Assembly (NCBI GenBank): GCA_028673005.1
Contig: CM054115.1
Location: forward strand, 58,987,407 to 59,051,406
Length of the DNA: 64,000 nt
Reading direction: 5' to 3'
From: Tanypteryx hageni
Lineage: Eukaryota; Arthropoda; Insecta; Odonata; Petaluridae
The position numbers were made by a program, and so were the translations under genes. The notes under the pieces are model-generated. The model was given only the letters and a program-made list of their open reading frames with translations. It did not search any database and was not told the origin of the DNA. Of this stretch, positions 1 through 12,106 are shown one piece after another (position 1 is the stretch's first letter; each line of letters begins with the position of its first letter).

Positions 1-3000
1 TGTAACTTTTTCAGAACGCTTTTTTTTTGGGAGTTCATGCAACCAAACTGAGTCTTGTTACGAGAGAAAAAAATCTTCTTGTGTGGCTAGCTAGACAAGC
101 CATCTGCATAATGTGCTCACATTTATATTTTTTCCTAGAGGATCGTTAAAAAAATCGAGGAATCGTTCTGAAATTGAGACGTAGTCTTCGAAGAGCGGCA
201 GGAAAACGACACTATTTTTAAATTCCGTCCGTTCATTAATGGCCTTTTCCCATTGGTCGAAGGGGTCAGGCGCACCTACGGAGTGGCCGTTTGTTTTACA
301 TTTTTACGACAACCTTTCTCTTCGGTAGACGTTCTCAGAAGCTAAGGAGGTCATTCCGATGGACGGTGTTCGAATGTGCCTTTTTCTCTTGATGGGAGGC
401 ACTGACCCCCAGCCACCCAGCGAGTCTATGCAGACCTTATGGGGAGTGTATATCGAGTGTTTCTTGGGAGGAAGGAAGAAATAACAGGAAACTCCATATC
501 TTGTGCATCAGCCAGGCGATTGGTGATATTGGAGGAGACAGAATATGGCGGACATATAATAAATTCAGTTTCCCACGCTTTTGTTAAGTTGAAAGTTTCC
601 TTTGCGGTGCGAGAAAAGGGAAACGGTCGAATTTTCGTTCGTGAGGGTAGTTCGGTTGAAAAATTTTACGAATAATTAAATTAAAAGAACTTGTGGTGGT
701 AAATTCTATTTTGATAGATACCTAGTTATTGAAACGTATAACAAACGATCCTTGAAGCTTCAGACGAAATGTATCTTTTATGAGAAGGGTTTTACGCCAA
801 AATAATATTTGCGGTGTTTAGTTGAATATAAGGCCATTCACCCTCACATAATTTCTGCAAATGGCGGAACATTCCCTTTCAGCTTTTGAACATTGTTTAT
901 CATTGCAAAATTCGATTAACACCTTTGTGAGGTTTTTTATTTCTTCCTGTTAAAAATAAGAAGTACTGTTAAAAACACAAGTCCAAATCCATTTGCTTTT
1001 CTAATTTCCATTTTACTGTTACGTATTTCAAAATCTTTCAAATGTTTGCGGAGACACTTTAAATATTCTCATTAGCGACGCAAGCAAGGCACTTAAAAAC
1101 TCATTACTTATACTAAAATACGTTCAAACCGCCATTTCCTTTGGTTTTCCACCTATATTTAAGCGAAATTAACAGTTTACGTTTGATCTATGCTCTCACT
1201 CTCTCTCTCTCGCTCTTTTTCAGGCTCTTGCCGTCATTTTTCGTACCCTCGCTTTTCTTTAATTAAAAATATATACTACCCTCTTCCATCTTTTTTGACT
1301 TTCACCAGTATACCCTTTCGATAAGCGCCTTAGAGATATCCTTTCCTTTGAAAATTTTTCATAAAAGAACTCTCATCTTCTTTTGGTGGTTTTTATCTCA
1401 AACTTCCTTCTCGATCAATTATTTCCATTCCTTCCTCATTTAGCCCTCCTCTCTGTCTACCTAATTGTCTATATCACAAGCTTATGATCCACAATTTTGT
1501 CTAAGTCCAATATAATTCTTTGACGTAGGAAAATTGATAATCGGATATTCATCGCATGCGTCGACTTTCGTAAGTAGAAAAAAATGCTCGACGCCGTTAA
1601 TTTTTTGGTAAAATATACGAAATACTCTTGTCACATGTTGTTTTATCTATCGAAATTAAGTAGAAGGATTCCGTTGAGACATTTTAGACAAAAACGGGGC
1701 AGGCCAACGGTGTAATCACCCGAATAATGGCCTCCTAACGAGTCGTTATTTTTTTACACCGAGGTACCAAGGAAAATATACCGCAAGAATTTTTTTCCTT
1801 AATTAAACACGAAACGCCTTTTTAAGGTCTGAAATTAATGAATAATATTTCGGAACTAAGTTTGTAGGGAGGAAAAAAGGTATTAAATCTCGTTTCGCGA
1901 GGTGGAGATTAGCTCGTGAAAGCTTCCGTCCCAATTAACGGAGAAGAAAAAATACGCGAGGAACAGGGCACGAGGTAGAGAGATCTGAAAAGGAGAATAT
2001 TTTTCGAAAATTGTTTCGTAAAAGGACCCAAAACAGGTTTTTGTTAACTTCCATTCCGACCCGAATTTCACGCCAATATTGTTTCAGGGCTTATTTTTTG
2101 TATTTTTTGATTGCGTAAAAAAATCCTCTCACCTCCCTTAAGAAAATTTTCCTTTTTAATTCCCTTTCTTCGCGTGTGTTTTGCTCCTATTAATGCAGTC
2201 CCTATTTTTTCCGTTGTTGGCTCGCTGCGTATCAATCAGCAAACTTTCCTCTTCCTTCGCATCACCTTTTCGCCAGAAATTTCATTATATGCCTGCAAAG
2301 TCTGATAAATTGTTTCGGGATTTCGGCAAGACGGAAACTAAAATACATATACGCGAGAGTGAAAAAAATGTATTTTATTAATTAGAAGACGACGTAGTAT
2401 TTTAATGATATCATACAGATATTTACTACACAAAATAACTTGTATATATTAAATTTTATGTCGAAGTATTTAAGGTAATATATAATCGTGCATTTTAGCT
2501 TCTTATACGAATCGTTTAATTAACTCTGTTGGAATTTATTCATATTTTGTATTTTTTATATCATTTTAATTTTTTCGAGCAAAATTATCGTAATTTCTTT
2601 TCGTTAAATTAATTTCTTAAATGCCGTTACGATTTGTAAACGAATAAACGCAACAAATAATCTCATATTCGGCGAATATCGTGGAAACAGTACTTAATGT
2701 GCTGTCTTCATAGTAACATTCGGTATAAGCCACCCATAGACTGTTAAATTGTTACGCGGGAAACTAAATATGAAGGTAAATAAAGGCATAATAAATATAA
2801 TTTACTGAAGAAATAGAGGAGGAATCTATATGTGCTTCAGAAACGTAAAACAAGCGTCGAGATGATCAGATGGCAGCGAACGGGTAGCGTCACCTAATGA
2901 AATCATTAAAAAAATCTGATGTGGCCACTACGACTTTCTCCATACCTGTAATATTTATAAAAATTCCGAATAGATTATATGATAATAAATATTTTAAGGA

Positions 3001-3184
3001 ACTGCGAGAAAAAATTAACGACTTTACAAAGAACAAAAATAAACTAAAACTGCAGCCTTCTGATATTGGATATAACCCCGAAGCTCCAGAAATTTAGAAA
3101 ATAAAAAGGAGAGTCAAGTGTTTACAATAGTCGCCAGTAGGTGGCGTGGTTGTGGCAACTAAAAAATTTATTAGTTATTACAAT
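1..3184. other. AT-rich DNA, no gene recognised
   Basis: Only short, scattered ORFs occur here and none matches a family I know. A CT-rich microsatellite lies near 1196-1216. Positions 240-420 are less AT-rich than the surroundings but carry no convincing exon. The ORF at 2897-3097 (66 codons, rich in Lys and Asn) has a non-repetitive composition but no recognised domain, and I do not call it a gene. Confidence 0.7.
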
Positions 3185-3720
3185 ATCTCTTCAACAATGC
3201 ATTATATGGGAAAGTGTTTCAAACAAAGGTTGTAGAAAATTAAATTTTCTACGACTTTTATTCCAGTACTATTTACATTCATCAAATATTAAAGCAAATA
3301 TTAATTAAATATAATATTTTCTTAACTATGCGTTCTACGAAAAAATGTTTCAAACAAAAGTGATATAGAATAATACTATCTATGAAGTTTATTATAAAAT
3401 ACATTTACATTTATGGAGGTTTAAAAGATTAATTTGACAAAAACCAAAACATGACCAGAGTAAACATCCACTTCCGGTTGACCGATTGTTGCCAAAACCT
3501 AATCGGCTCTTTAATATATAGTACTTCTTTTAAATATAAAATTTGGTATTGATATGAATGTAAGTTTTTGAGTTAGAGCTCCCACAAAATCCTATCACAT
3601 ACAGACCGACAGAGAGAACTACATACCGACAGACAGACAAACAGACATAATCGAGAAAATAGTCAAAACGTGTTCAGGGGAACCTTAATTCTTATTTCCG
3701 TTGAAATCTTGAATTTAATT
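3185..3720 (+). repeat. Dispersed repeat, copy 1 (inverted partner at 43430-43790)
   Basis: This stretch shares several ordered blocks with the reverse complement of 43430-43790: a segment around AATGCATTATATGGG followed by TTGTAGAAAATT, and a segment CCTATCACATAC followed by TCGAGAAAAT and CAAAACGTGTTCAGG. Between the last two blocks this copy has an extra run of GACA/GACAGACAGACA units (about 3601-3648) that is missing from the partner. A second diverged version of the first block begins near 3326, so this copy may hold a partial internal tandem duplication. No coding capacity. Family unknown. Confidence 0.6.
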
Positions 3721-5199
3721 TTTTTAGTATTTGGAGAAAGTAATATACGATTAGTAAATTACCACGGAGAGCGTCTACATTTTCGCTAAAATTCGCATCG
3801 GGTTTTATTAAAAGTTTCATCGATATCGAGTTTTTTCTGGATTTTCAAATGGGTTCCATCCATAAGGTGAGAATTAGAAGACATGATTTGCGTTGTTGAC
3901 TTTTAAGCAATATCGAATTAATTGCCAGAAACGAGATACCGACAAGTGTACTCAAAGATAGCAGAGGTAATGAAATTGTGAAATTCGTAGGGCTAACTCG
4001 GAGCAGGGGGATAGATTAAAAGGGGAACTGAAAGAATCATGGGAAAGGACTTAATCCGGCAATGGATAGGAAAGATTATTTTATGATGATGATACGTGTG
4101 GTATATGTACGTATTTATTTATCAAGAAGACCTTTTCCAAACCGGCCTAAAACTTTTCTTATCTACCTCGTGCGTTCTCCTCCTGTCGGAAAGGAATTTT
4201 TATGAACTGGAATTCTGCACTCTACGTGATCGGATTCTCAAATGTTCGGGATGGTTTGAATACGAGGAGGAGAGAGCTTGAAAGCTTCTCCACTTAAGTG
4301 TATTCTTCGAGTTTCTAGAAAGAGTAAGGCATCTCTTTTTAAGTTCTTTAAAGATGCGAGGGTGACTGATTTAGATCCTCCGTGTTCGAAAGATCATCAA
4401 TTAAAAACAAGTTATAAAAATTAATTTTTATAACCAACTTTTATATAGTTAAAACTTTAATATGAATAAACTCTATAATATAATTATGATAACCTTTCTG
4501 CTTGCATGGGCGTAAAAAGTTCCAAAAGTGTCTACCAGCTGTTGAGTGATGTGGATGTCTCTATATTTAACCTTTAATCTTTTTCCAGTTGAAAAGTAGA
4601 GAAATCAGTGGCAAACGTAAGAATGTTTGGTACTTAAGTAGTAAGAAGTTTGATAGTATCTTTTGTTTCATTAATGAAAATACTGACTTATCCATTCATA
4701 TTGCTTCAAATCTACGAAAATATACTGCTAGTTCAGAGTAATTCAGCTTTAGATTCTAGGAGTGAAACTGTTGATCACCAACGAGGTTTTCAATAGCCTT
4801 TTCACAGGGAAAACAGTTTTCAGAATTATCTTAAATGAATAAAGATAAAAAGTTTTAAGATAAATAAAAACTTACTATCAATAATAATTACGATAAATAA
4901 AAACAATTATTAGCAGAAATATCCCTTCAAAAACGTAGGAATGATCGTATCAATGCAAATCCACATTAACATGAGGAGACTTCTATTACACCTTGAACAA
5001 TGACAATAGTTTGTTTAATCTCGTTGCTATTATGGACGCTTGTAATTTGTTCAGATTCGCTTCAACAATATAAATACAGAAAATTAAAGCTAAGGTTATA
5101 TAGTACAAATAATGTGATAACTGTTGTCAAAATAATGAAATTATAAAATTAACATCTAAAAAGAAAACAATTTAAAAAATAAATGAATATGAAAATTGT
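3721..5199. other. AT-rich DNA, no gene recognised
   Basis: No plausible exon or transposon protein is visible. The one notable motif is a 24-bp perfect palindrome at 4411-4434, listed separately. Confidence 0.6.
4411..4434. repeat. 24-bp perfect AT-rich palindrome
   Basis: GTTATAAAAATT is followed directly by its own reverse complement, with no spacer. In DNA this AT-rich such a palindrome can arise by chance. No flanking repeat identifies it as the end of an element. Confidence 0.7.
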
Positions 5200-5740
5200 C
5201 ATCATTATATATAGACGTTTCTTGCAGAGGAGGATATAATATACTAGAAGTTGGTGCTTGCATTCTGCAAGCATATCATCTCAAAATAAAAAACATTCCT
5301 TTATCATATTTCATCATTAAAAATATTTTTTTAATTCTAAATATTTCACCTCCGGAGCGATTTTCGTTTTTCGCTTATGTAAAAATAATAGATTAAAACA
5401 ATGTCCAAACTTTGCAATTTTAAGAATTTTATACTTTCTCCATTATGGGGTACTAAAGCTACACTTTTCTGCCAAATCTTGAAGTTGTAGCACTTCTAGA
5501 AGTGAAATAGTAATTTTTCTAAGTGTTTGAAATTTAAACATTTTTAACGGCCGCCGCAATACATTTAAGGAGAGATTAAAATCTTTATTTGTGCAAATGC
5601 ACTACAGAGGTAAATAACATAAATATTTCAGCCTCCTAGCTCATCCCGTAGTACCTAAGCAGTTGGCTATAGGTTCGAGTTTTTGAAATCATTTTGTAGA
5701 AAATTATACATAGAAAAAAAGGAAATTTTGAAAGAGTTAA
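5200..5740 (-). repeat. Array unit P0 (partial)
   Basis: Starts at the spacer motif TCATTATATATAGACG, then the CTAG-hairpin end (hairpin diverged, GCTTGCATTCTGCAAGC), the CACCTCCG block and AACGGCCGCCGCAAT at about 5548. It is truncated near 5740, where it meets an oppositely oriented unit to form a foldback. Confidence 0.7.
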
Positions 5741-5744
5741 AAAA

Positions 5745-6390
5745 TCCGACCGCTAAAAATTCGCAATTGTTTAAACATATTTTTGAGGTTTATGTATTAT
5801 CGAATGTGCTACGAAGCTGAAATTGTTTTACTGGTAGGTTTTGTGAAAAACGAAAAAAAAAATATAAAAATTTTGATATTTTAATTTATTTGGCTGTTAA
5901 AAATTCTTAAAGTTTAAACTAATAGATACATTTTTATGTACTTTAGGGAAAGCTAGGAAGCTGAAATTTTAAAGTTAAGTAGAGCACAGCACATTGAAAC
6001 TAACAAATATTTGAAAAGCTCCAACAAAGTGTTATTGCGTCCGCATTAGCCTTTTGAAATTTAAACAATTAAATAAATATTATTTCACTTCTAGATGTGC
6101 TACAACTTTAAATTTGACAAAAATGTGTGGAATTAGCACCTTACATTGGATAAAATATAATATTCTTAAAATTGCAAATTTAAGGCATTGTTTTAATAAA
6201 ATATTGTCAAATAAGGAAAGATAGAAATTGGGTGCAGAGGTGAAATATTTTGAATTAAAAAATATTTCTGTAAATGCTATATCTCTCTGAAATATTAATG
6301 TTTATCAGGGTCAGATAAAATGCGTGCAGTATGCAAGCACCAACTACTTGTATATGTTATATCCTCCTCTGTAAGAAACGATATATAATG
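5745..6390 (+). repeat. Array unit, inverted partner of P0
   Basis: Begins inside a unit at CGCTAAAAATTCGCAATTG and runs to the hairpin GTGCAGTATGCAAGCACC near 6330. The terminal CTAG is CTTG here, the only such change I find. With 5200-5740 it forms an inverted pair almost without a loop. Confidence 0.7.
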
Positions 6391-7132
6391 ATAATATACA
6401 ACATACTAGTAAAAGGTGCTTGCATACTGCAAGCATTTCATCTCACCTTGAAAAAACATTCATTTTTCAGACACATTTATCATTACAAATATTCTTTTAA
6501 TTCTAAAGATTTTTAACTCCGCAGAGGTTTTCGTTTTTCCCAAATGTAAAAATATTAGTTTAAAAAATCCCCAAATGTTGCAATTTTAAAAATTTTACAC
6601 TTTCTCCATTAAGGGGTAATAATTCTACATATTTTAGCCACATTTTAAAGTTGTAGCACTTCTAGAAGTAAAATAATATTTTTCTAATTGTTTAAATTTA
6701 AATACTTTTTAACGGCCGCCGCAATTTATATATGGTAAAAGTGAAATGTTTATTAAACCAAATTCACTACTTTGTAAATAATTTGAAAATTTCAGCTTCC
6801 TAACTCATTCCGTAGTATCTAAACAGTTATATATTTGTTTAAAATTTAAGAATTTTTAGCTGCCAAACAAATTAAAATATCAAAATTTGTATAATCCCTA
6901 TTTCGTTTTTTTTTAAGAATTCTAATTATAAAAAAATTTCAACTAAGTAGCACATGCGGAAATACATAAACCTTGAAAATTTGTTTAAACAATTGCGAAT
7001 TTTAAGCGGCCGCATTGTTGCACTTTTTCAAGATTTTCGGTTTTTCTAGTCCGTTTTGCAAAAAATCCTACCTAAGAAAAAAATTTCAAATCTCCAGCAC
7101 ATCTGGAAGTGCCTAAACATTAGTATCCTCCT
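6391..7132 (-). repeat. Array unit Pa, short class
   Basis: Runs from the CTAG-hairpin end near 6405 to ACATTAGTATCCTCCT at 7117-7132. It has the variants TTAACTCCGCAGAGG and TTTATTAAACCAAATTC, which reappear inverted in the unit at 11311-12106, so those two are inverted sister copies. Confidence 0.75.
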
Positions 7133-7904
7133 GTTATCATTCTATATAGACGTTCCTTACAGAGGAGGAGGATATAACATACTAGTAGTTGGTGCTTGCA
7201 TGCTGCAAGCATTTCATCTCAACATAAAAAAACATTCTTTATTCATCTTTCATCATTACACATATATTTTTAATTCTAAATATTTCACCTCCGCAGCGAT
7301 TTTCGTTTTTCCCACATGTAAAAATAATATTTTAAAACAATCCCCAAATGTTGCAATTTTAAAAATTTTACACTTTCTCCATTATGGGGTACTAATGATA
7401 CACATTTTAGCCAAATTTTTAAGTTGTAGCACTTCTACAAATAAAATAATATTTTTCTAATTGTTTAAATTTAAATAATTTTTAACGGCCGCCGCAATTC
7501 ATATATGGTAAAATTGAAATGTTTATTTGTGCAAATTTACTACTCTGTATATAATTTGAAAATTTCAGCTTCCTAGCTCATACCGTAGTACCTACACAGT
7601 TATCTATTTGTTTAAAATTTAAGAATTTTTAGCTGCCAAACAAATTAAAATATCAAAATTGGTTTAATCCCTATTTCGTTTTTTTTAAGAATTCTAATTA
7701 TAAAAAAAATTCAACTAAGTAGCACATGCGGAAATACATAAACCTTGAAAATTTGTTTAAACAATTGCGAATTTTAAGCGGCCGCATTGTTGCACTTTTT
7801 CAAGATTTTCGGTTTTTCTAGTCCGTTTTGCAAAAAATCCTACCTAAGAAAAAAATTTCAAATCTCCAGCACATCTGGAAGTGCCTAAACATTAGTATCC
7901 TCCT
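7133..7904 (-). repeat. Array unit Pb, short class
   Basis: 772-bp unit ending in ACATTAGTATCCTCCT at 7889-7904. Its last ~270 bp are almost the same as the last ~270 bp of the preceding unit, which points to a recent tandem duplication. Confidence 0.75.
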
Positions 7905-8398
7905 GTTATCATTCTATATAGACGTTCCTTACAGAGGAGGAGGATATAACATACTAGTAGTTGGTGCTTGCATACTGCAAGCATTTCATATCACCTTGAA
8001 AAAACATTCATTTTTCAGACAGGCATTTCATCATTACAAATATTCTTTCAATTCTAAAAATTTCACCTCCGCAGCGATTTCCGTTTTTCCCGCATGTAAA
8101 AATAATAGTTTAAAACAATCCCCCAATGTTGCAATTTTAAAAATTGAACACTTTCTTCATCATAAGGTACTAATGCTACACATTTTAGCCAAATTTTGAA
8201 AATTGTAGCTCTTTTATGAGTAAAATAATATTTTTCTAATTGTTTAAATTTAAATAATTTTTAACGGCCGCCGCAATTCATACATGGTAAAATTGAAATG
8301 TAAATTTGTGCAAATTCACTACCTTGTAAGCTATTGCGAATTTTTAGCGGCCGCATTGTTGCACTTTTTCAATATTTTCGTTTTTTCTAGTCGGTTTT
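7905..8398 (-). repeat. Array unit Pc (truncated)
   Basis: CTAG-hairpin end at about 7951-7985. The unit is cut near 8398, where orientation flips. The frame at 7828-8199 translates to the same 123 residues as the minus-strand frame at 11016-11387, so this unit and the one at 10532-11310 are nearly identical inverted copies. Confidence 0.75.
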
Positions 8399-8535
8399 CT
8401 GTCTGAAAAATGAATGTTCATTTAATGTGAGATGAAATGCTTGCAGTATGCAAGTACCAACTACTAGTATGTTATATATATGTTATATGTTATCTGTTAT
8501 ATCCTCCTTTGTAAGAGTCGTCGATATATAATGAT
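8399..8535 (+). repeat. Array unit end fragment
   Basis: Only the last part of a unit: hairpin GCTTGCAGTATGCAAG, CTAG at 8464-8467, then a spacer with extra TATGTTATA repeats. It marks the switch from minus- to plus-oriented units. Confidence 0.7.
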
Positions 8536-9501
8536 AGGAGGATACTAATGTCCAGCCCAAACTAAAAGAGCTAAATAGCTCAAAGTTTTAGTTTTTGTAG
8601 ATATAATGAAGAAACTTTCAGATAAAATGAGAATTTTTACTTAAGTTACATGAGTTCGACTCCAGAAATTCCGAAAGTTGCGTTTTTTCCCATAAGAAAA
8701 GCATTGCGCCATTTTTGTAAATTAATTATGGGCACTTGCCGGTGAGCTAGAAAAATGAAATATTCAGTGTTGCTAGATGGCCGCAATGTCTATTAGGAAT
8801 TGTTGTCACTTTTGCTTACAGTGTTTTGGGTTCGACTCCAGAGACCCCGGAATATCTCCCATAAGTTAACATGGGAAAACGCAATCCAGTGTGTAGACCA
8901 ATCTAATAAGTTTAGGAAACTGAAATTTGCAAGATTATAGAACTTTTCTCATAAGCAACTATAAAAATCGAAAATTTTAAAATTGTGAATTTTAGGGGTT
9001 GTTTTAACCCCATTTGAACATTAAAGTTTAAGAATTTTTTAGGTACTACGGGATGAGCTAGGAAGCTGCAGTTTTCAATTTATTTACAGAACCGTGCATT
9101 TGCACAAATAAACATTTCAATCTCTCCATATATATATTGCGGCAACCGTTAGAAATGTTTCTATTTTAAACAATTAGACAAATATTATTTTACTTCTAGA
9201 AGTGCTACAACTTTAAAATTTGGCTGAAATGTGTAGCATTAGTACCCCATAATGGAGAAAGTGTAAAATATTTAAAATCGCAACATTTGGGGATTGTTTT
9301 AAACTATTATTTTTACATGTGGGAAAAACGAAAATCTCTGCGGAGGTGAAATTTCTAGAATTAATAGAATATTTGTAATGATGAAATGTCTGTCTGAAAA
9401 ATTAATGATTTTTCAAGGTTAGATGAAATGCTTGCAGTATGCAAGCACCTTCTACTAGTCATTATATATCGACGACTCTTACAGAGGAGGATATAACATA
9501 T
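8536..9501 (+). repeat. Array unit M1, long class
   Basis: Starts AGGAGGATACTAATGTCCAG and ends with hairpin and CTAG at 9455-9458 plus spacer. Long-class units carry extra sequence at their start, including two pol III B-box-like motifs (GAGTTCGACTCC near 8648 and GGGTTCGACTCC near 8830) and the hairpin CCCATAAGTTAACATGGG. Confidence 0.75.
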
Positions 9502-10531
9502 AGGAGGATACTAATGTCCAGCCCAAATTACAAGAGCTAGAGATCTGAAAATTGTAGGTTTTGTACATATGATAAAGAAACTTACAGATAAAATAAGGCT
9601 TTTCACCTAAGTGACATGAGTTCGAATCCAGAAATTCCGAAAGTTGCGTTTTTTCCCATAAGAAAAGCATTGCGCCATTTTTGTAGATTAATTATGGGCA
9701 CTTGTCGGTAAAATAAAAAGATGAAATTTTCAGTGTTGCTAAATGGCCGCAATATCTATTTGGAATTATTGTCACTTTTACATACAGTGTCTTGGGCTCG
9801 ACTCCCGACACCCCGGAATATCTCCCATAAGTTAGCATGGGAAAAGGTTTTCCCAGTGTGTAGACCAATCTAATAGGTTTAGGAAGCTGAAATTTTGCAA
9901 GTTTATAGAACATTTGTCATAACCAATTATAAAAGTCGAAAATTTTAAAATTGTAAATTTTAAGGGTTGTTTTAACCCCATTCGAACATTAAATTTTAAT
10001 AATTTTTTATGTACTACGGGATGAGCTAGGAAGCTGCAATTTTCAAATTATTCACAGAACAGTGCATTTGCACAAATAAACACTTCAATCTATCCATATA
10101 TATTGCGGCAACCGTTAAAAATGTTTAAATTTTAAACATATAGAAAAATATTATTTTACTTCTAGAAGTGCTACAACTTTAAAATTTGGCTCAAATGTGT
10201 AGCATTAGTACCCCATAATGGAGAAAATGTAAAATGTTTAAAATTGCAACATTTGGGGATTGTTTTAAAATATTATTTTTACATGTAGGAAAAACAAAAA
10301 TCGCTGCTGAGGTGAAATCTTTAGAATTAAAAGAACATTTGTTATGATGAAATGTCTGTCTGAAAAATGAATGTTTTTTCAAGGTGATATAAAATTCTTG
10401 CAGTATGCAAGCACCAACTACTAGCATGTTATATCCTCCTCCTCCTCTGTAAGGTACGTCTATATATAATGATGTTATATCTATCCTCCTCTGTAAGAGT
10501 CGTCGATATATAATGATAACATATAACATAT
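9502..10531 (+). repeat. Array unit M2, long class
   Basis: Same start and end motifs as M1, with CTAG at 10421-10424. The B-box-like motifs are GAGTTCGAATCC near 9608 and GGCTCGACTCCC near 9796. The spacer after it is longer because TATATCTATCCTCCTCTGTAAG is repeated. Confidence 0.75.
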
Positions 10532-11310
10532 AGGAGGATACTAATGTTTAGGCACTTCCAGATGGGCTGGAGATTCAAAATTTTTTCCTAGGTTTTCTTA
10601 GTTTGTGCAAAACCGACTAGAAAAAACGAAAAACATGAAAAAGTGCAATAATGCGGCCGCTAAAAATTCGCAATTGTTTAAACAAATTCTCAGGGTTCAG
10701 GCATTTCTGAATGTGCTACGGAGCTGAATTTTTTTATAAGTAGAATTCTTAAAAAAATGAAATAGGGAATATACAAATTTCGATATTTTAATTTGTTTGG
10801 CAGTTAAAAATTCTTAAAATTTAAACAAATAGATAACTGTTTAGTTACTACGGGATGAGCTAGGAAGCTGAAATTTTCTAATAGCTTACAAGGTAGTGAA
10901 TTTGCACAAATTTACATTTCAATTTTACCATGTATGAATTGCGGCGGCCGTTAAAAATTATTTAAATTTAAACAATTAGAAAAATATTATTTTACTCATA
11001 AAAGAGCTACAATTTTCAAAATTTGGCTAAAATGTGTAGCATTAGTACCTTATGATGAAGAAAGTGTTCAATTTTTAAAATTGCAACATTGGGGGATTGT
11101 TTTAAACTATTATTTTTACATGCGGGAAAAACGGAAATCGCTGCGGAGGTGAAATTTTTAGAATTGAAAGAATATTTGTAATGATGAAATGCCTGTCTGA
11201 AAAATGAATGTTTTTTCAAGGTGATATGAAATGCTTGCAGTATGCAAGCACCAACTACTAGTATGTTATATCCTCCTCCTCTGTAAGGAACGTCTATATA
11301 GAATGATAAC
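10532..11310 (+). repeat. Array unit M3, short class
   Basis: Starts AGGAGGATACTAATGTTTAG; the B-box-bearing segment of the long class is absent. Hairpin at 11232-11250 and CTAG at 11258-11261. Inverted near-identical partner of 7905-8398. Confidence 0.75.
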
Positions 11311-12106
11311 AGGAGGATACTAATGTTTAGGCACTTCCAGATGTGCTGGAGATTTGAAATTTTTTTCTTAGGTAGGATTTTTTGCAAAACGGACTAGAAA
11401 AACCGAAAATCTTGAAAAAGTGCAACAATGCGGCCGCTTAAAATTCGCAATTGTTTAAACAAATTTTCAAGGTTTATGTATTTCCGCATGTGCTACTTAG
11501 TTGAATTTTTTTTATAATTAGAATTCTTAAAAAAAAACGAAATAGGGATTAAACCAATTTTGATATTTTAATTTGTTTGGCAGCTAAAAATTCTTAAATT
11601 TTAAACAAATAGATAACTGTTTAGATACTACGGGATGAGTTAGGAAGCTGAAATTTTCAAATTATTTACAAAGTAGTGAATTTGGTTTAATAAACATTTC
11701 ACTCTTCCCATACATAAATTGCGGCGGCCGTTAAAAAGTATTTAAATTTAAACAATTAGAAAAATATTATTTTACTTCTAGAAGTGCTACAACTTTAAAA
11801 TTTGGCTAAAATGTGTATCATTAGTACCCCATAATGGAGAAAGTGTAAAATTTTTAAAATTGCAACATTTGGGGATTTTTTTAAACTATTATTTTTACAT
11901 GTGGGAAAAACAAAAACCTCTGCGGAGTTAATAATCTTTAGAATTAAATGAATATTTGTAATGATGAAATGTCTGTCTGAAAAATGAATGTTTTTTCAAG
12001 GTGATATTAAATGCTTGCAGTATGCAAGCACCAACTACTAGTATGTTATATCCTCCTTCTCCTCCTCCTCTGTAAGGAACGTCTATATAGAATGATAACA
12101 TATAAC
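11311..12106 (+). repeat. Array unit M4, short class
   Basis: Shares diagnostic variants with the inverted unit at 6391-7132. Hairpin then CTAG at 12038-12041. The spacer has an expanded CTCCTTCTCCTCCTCCTC run. Confidence 0.75.

Noticed and set aside
2897..3097. 66-codon Lys-rich ORF
   Set aside because: Composition looks protein-like but there is no family match, no neighbouring exon and no start context that I can support.
7056..8199. Long open frames sharing a FYIDVPYRGGGYNILVVGAC-type sequence, repeated on both strands
   Set aside because: They follow the repeat units, switch strand with them and cross unit junctions including the microsatellite-like spacer. No domain; they run against the hairpin-CTAG polarity.
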